Assembly (NCBI GenBank): GCA_001919995.1
Contig: MNIY01000075.1
Location: 1 to 7,606 of the forward strand
Length of the DNA stretch: 7,606 nt
Direction of reading: 5' to 3'
Origin: Ktedonobacter sp. 13_1_20CM_4_53_11
GTDB taxonomy: Bacteria > Chloroflexota > Ktedonobacteria > Ktedonobacterales > Ktedonobacteraceae
Positions 5,853 to 7,606 of the stretch are shown one piece after another (the stretch's first letter is position 1; every line of letters begins with the position of its first letter). Under the pieces are notes generated by a model. That model was not told the DNA's origin. It saw only the letters and a list, made by a program, of their open reading frames with translations, and ran no database searches. Both the position numbers and the translations under genes were made by a program.

Positions 5853-6680
5853 GCTTGCCCCTGCCCCATGACCGCGTGCCTCAAAGCCGACGCAGTCAAC
5901 GGCTGCATCCACTTCTGGCTCACCGACGATTTGCTCGATCATGTCGGGCAGTTCGCCGCTTTGTTTGAGATCGATGGTTTCACAACCGAAGCTGCGAGCC
6001 TGATCAAGCCGCTCGTTGATCATATCGCCGACGATGACTACGGCAGCGCCGAGCAATTGCGCGGAGGCGGCACAAGCCAGGCCTACTGGTCCGCCGCCAG
6101 CAACGTACACTGTCGACCCCGTTGTCACGCCCGCTGTGAAGGCTCCGTGATATCCGGTTGGGAAGATGTCCGAGAGCATGGTCAGGTCCTTGATCTTCGC
6201 CATGGCCTGGTCTTTGTCGGGAAACTTTAACAGGTTCCAGTCCGCGTAGGGCACCATGACGTAGTTAGCCTGACCACCTACCCAGCCGCCCATATCGACA
6301 TAGCCATAAGCGGCACCAGGGCGGGCAGGGTTGACGTTGAGGCAGACTCCGGTATTGCCCGATTTGCACATGCGGCAGCGCCCGCAGGCAATGTTGAACG
6401 GTACGGAGACGAGGTCGCCCTTCTTGATGAACTCGACATCGCGACCAAGTTCGATGACCTCACCGGTGATCTCGTGTCCCAGGGTTTGGCCCTTAGGAGC
6501 GGTGGTGCGGCCACGCACCATATGTTGATCACTGCCACAAATATTGGTTGCTACGATCCTGAGGATGACGCCGTGATCGCATTTGCGATTCTGTTCCGGC
6601 AACTCTAGCTTCGGATAGTCGATGTTTTTGACTTCGACCTTTCCTGGCTCCACATAGGCAACACAACTATTATCTGCCAT
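5487..6680 (-). CDS. fdhA: Glutathione-independent NAD-dependent formaldehyde dehydrogenase
   Basis: This 397-residue zinc-containing medium-chain dehydrogenase closely resembles Pseudomonas putida formaldehyde dehydrogenase (398 aa) as I recall it. It should oxidise formaldehyde to formate in the cytoplasm using tightly bound NAD, without glutathione. Catalytic-zinc ligands are Cys48 (NICGSDQH), His69 (GHEITGE) and Asp171 (LSDIFPTGYHG). Structural-zinc ligands are Cys99, Cys102, Cys105 and Cys113. The Rossmann loop is AGGGPVG (194-200) with Asp219 placed to bind the NAD ribose. The family signatures MVRGRTTA and FEARGHG are present. The start at 6680 is supported by AAAGGAG about seven bases upstream. 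The gene is monocistronic, ends at a terminator shared with the convergent AAA+ gene, and diverges from the formamidase gene across a 737-nt gap. A second, broken copy of its 3' end lies at 3583-3948. Confidence 0.95.
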   Translation of the reverse strand: MADNSCVAYVEPGKVEVKNIDYPKLELPEQNRKCDHGVILRIVATNICGSDQHMVRGRTTAPKGQTLGHEITGEVIELGRDVEFIKKGDLVSVPFNIACGRCRMCKSGNTGVCLNVNPARPGAAYGYVDMGGWVGGQANYVMVPYADWNLLKFPDKDQAMAKIKDLTMLSDIFPTGYHGAFTAGVTTGSTVYVAGGGPVGLACAASAQLLGAAVVIVGDMINERLDQARSFGCETIDLKQSGELPDMIEQIVGEPEVDAAVDCVGFEARGHGAGASEAPATVLNDVMSITRVAGRVGIPGLYVTGDPGGIDENARIGQLGVRIGLGWAKSLSFTTGQCPVMRYHRQLMNAILHDKVQIAKAVNATVISLEDAPQGYKDFDKGAAKKFVLNPNNMIPV

Positions 6681-6961
6681 TTTGTTCTCCTTTCGATGGA
6701 ATGCATCATCATTGTTGCATAGAGTCTCACGATCTCAGCATGGTCTTGTCCAATTGTGAATGTGAGATGCTTCAGGAAGACGGCCTACGAGGACGAAGGG
6801 TTCCCTCAGTAAAGTGTTCTAGTCTTACTATAGTCGGCTTCTTTTGTGCCACGCGGAGTTCATGTGCGCCAGATAAGTGAAGTGCATGAGCTTGTCATAC
6901 GACTCAATCTCATCACAAAATAAAATTTTAGCACAAATGGCTGAATTTATCAAGTCAACAA
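6681..6961. other. Intergenic region upstream of fdhA, no gene seen
   Basis: No RNA gene is visible. A leftward open frame at 6828-7031 runs through both left arms of the palindrome further right, has no recognisable product and is probably chance. A promoter for fdhA must lie here, but I find no pair of hexamers good enough to name. A weak dyad TCTCAC/GTGAGA spans 6725-6767, and a self-complementary TAAAATTTTA is at 6921-6930. Confidence 0.4.
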
Positions 6962-7122
6962 TTCTGGTGATTACCCAGAAGTCCGCAAGGCTACGTGAGT
7001 CAGGTCTGCTGGACGAATGCGCGCCACACATCCAAAGCTCGCGCTCAGGATGACAGCCAGGAGTTTTGTCATCCTGAGCGCGAGCTTTGGATCTATTGCG
7101 GACTTCTGGGTAATCACCAGAA
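6962..7122. repeat. Nested palindrome, outer 27-bp terminal inverted repeats (MITE-like)
   Basis: Positions 6962-6988 are the exact reverse complement of 7096-7122, enclosing 107 nt. Each arm can also fold on itself (TTCTGG with CCAGAA around 7 nt). After a 6-by-6 unpaired stretch, CAAGT at 6951-6955 can pair with ACTTG at 7129-7133. CAA directly abuts both outer ends (6959-6961 and 7123-7125) and may be a 3-nt target duplication, though chance is possible. The element carries no coding sequence. It could be a small non-autonomous mobile element or a structured transcript. Confidence 0.75.
7030..7092. repeat. Inner 26-bp hairpin carrying a TCATCCTGAGCG-type repeat
   Basis: Positions 7030-7055 pair perfectly with 7067-7092 around an 11-nt loop. 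The right arm contains GTCATCCTGAGCG followed by a purine-rich stretch and GGATCT, a dispersed intergenic repeat type I know from many environmental bacterial genomes. It sits off-centre in the outer palindrome, 41 nt from the left arm and 3 nt from the right arm, as if one element had inserted into another. The core AGGATGRCAG is shared with the hairpin at 1-61. Confidence 0.75.
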
Positions 7123-7250
7123 CAATAAACTTGTAGTGTATGAAAAGAAGGTAGTCATGCTTTTTTAATTGGTTTTATTTCGTTAATAATGTATGTTTTT
7201 AGCGGAGCCTGTTTTCCCCTTGAGGATAGTGCCCCAGCTTGCTTGAGGTG

Positions 7251-7279
7251 TTGACTTTGTCAATACTCTTCGGTACATT
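7251..7279 (+). promoter_or_regulatory. Candidate promoter upstream of the formamidase gene, with an overlapping dyad
   Basis: TTGACT (7251-7256) and TACATT (7274-7279) are separated by exactly 17 nt, a good sigma-70-type arrangement. The -35 hexamer lies in the perfect dyad TTGAC-TTT-GTCAA (7251-7263), which could be an operator. Transcription from here would give a leader of about 130 nt. Confidence 0.45.
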
Positions 7280-7319
7280 GTTATTAGAGCGTAATAGTAG
7301 CTGCCCCGAGTAGTTTCCA

Positions 7320-7335
7320 CAACGTATGTGCGTTG
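7320..7335. promoter_or_regulatory. Short dyad between the two candidate formamidase promoters
   Basis: CAACG and CGTTG are separated by 6 nt. The spacing suits a dimeric regulator, and the position lies upstream of the second -10 candidate. Arms this short also occur by chance. Confidence 0.25.
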
Positions 7336-7366
7336 CCATTATAGATCTTGCCGTGTGGCGCTCCCC

Positions 7367-7372
7367 TATAAT
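7367..7372 (+). promoter_or_regulatory. Consensus -10 hexamer close to the formamidase start
   Basis: A perfect TATAAT lies 46 nt before the ATG at 7418. No matching -35 hexamer is present at 16-18 nt, so it would need an activator or an alternative factor if used. Confidence 0.35.
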
Positions 7373-7417
7373 GACTATTATTTGTGTTCAGCCGGTATGG
7401 CGAAAGGAGAAACTCTC

Positions 7418-7606
7418 ATGCAGACAATGGACAGTGACATCAAGAACGAAGTCTTTGTAGATGAGTATACCGGTGGTCTCGTTGGCCCAAGCCTGGGCTT
7501 CGCGGCGACGATTAAGGACGGCGGGCACATCCGTTGTGTTGTCCCTCCCGGCTGTTGGGGACCAATGATCACGCCAGAGTTCCGTGGTGGGCACGAAGTG
7601 ACGCGC
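7418..7606 (+). CDS. fmdA: Acetamidase/formamidase family protein, N-terminal part (cut by the window edge)
   Basis: Only the first 63 codons are present and the frame is open to the last base. The segment DGGHIRCVVPPGCWGPM (34-50) followed by ITPEFRGGHEVTR (51-63) matches the family signature PGCWGPMxTPxxRGGHEVT as I recall it. Members hydrolyse formamide or acetamide to ammonia and formate or acetate in the cytoplasm. The substrate cannot be decided from this part. The start at 7418 is supported by AAAGGAG eight to nine bases upstream, and a second ATG at 7427 is less well placed. The gene diverges from fdhA across 737 nt. If it acts on formamide, both neighbours produce formate. Confidence 0.8.
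   Translation, partial: MQTMDSDIKNEVFVDEYTGGLVGPSLGFAATIKDGGHIRCVVPPGCWGPMITPEFRGGHEVTR

Noticed and set aside
6828..7031. A 67-codon minus-strand frame upstream of fdhA
   Set aside because: It begins inside the nested palindrome, has no ribosome binding site, and its product shows no motif. I considered a transposase remnant but saw no support.
6962..7122. The nested palindrome as a CRISPR array or tRNA-like gene
   Set aside because: There are no regularly spaced direct repeats and no cloverleaf. The signal consists of inverted repeats only.

Overview
The window looks like a piece of a bacterial chromosome of mid GC content with strong AAGGAGG-type ribosome binding sites. Intergenic spaces carry long perfect hairpins and two repeat motifs of the type abundant in Chloroflexota-like and other repeat-rich environmental genomes. 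A Ktedonobacteria-type Chloroflexota host is my best guess. It is inferred from the repeat style and gene content and is not proven.

Layout, left to right. Positions 1-61 hold a long hairpin and 78-108 a GCGAAGCGAAG-type repeat. A leftward two-gene unit follows: an acetyl-CoA-synthetase-type acyl-CoA ligase (931-2883, read first) and a FabG/PhaB-type ketoreductase (137-886, read second), 44 nt apart. Upstream of it lies a small leftward gene for a 67-residue CPVGH/CPVC protein (3133-3336) with its own promoter and a U-tract terminator (3074-3120) that separates it from the ligase. Next come a hairpin terminator (3508-3544) and a broken 3' fragment of a formaldehyde dehydrogenase gene (3583-3948). 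A rightward orphan AAA+ ATPase (4125-5402) follows, then a second related terminator (5416-5456) and the intact leftward glutathione-independent formaldehyde dehydrogenase gene fdhA (5487-6680). The 737-nt space after it contains a nested palindrome (6962-7122) and candidate promoter and operator sequences. The window ends in the first 63 codons of a rightward acetamidase/formamidase gene.

How the genes fit together. The ligase and ketoreductase suggest activation of a short-chain acid and reduction of a 3-oxoacyl thioester, as in polyhydroxyalkanoate or fatty-acid synthesis. The ligase acyl pocket differs from classical Acs in a direction that could favour propionate. FdhA makes formate from formaldehyde, and a formamidase would make formate and ammonia from formamide, so the divergent pair may share a one-carbon theme.

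The most unusual features are structural. The AAA+ gene sits between two same-orientation copies of the fdhA 3' end plus terminator, which points to a past duplication and rearrangement. The nested two-layer palindrome in the fdhA-formamidase space is not explained by any gene. I see no rRNA, tRNA, CRISPR array or intact insertion sequence.
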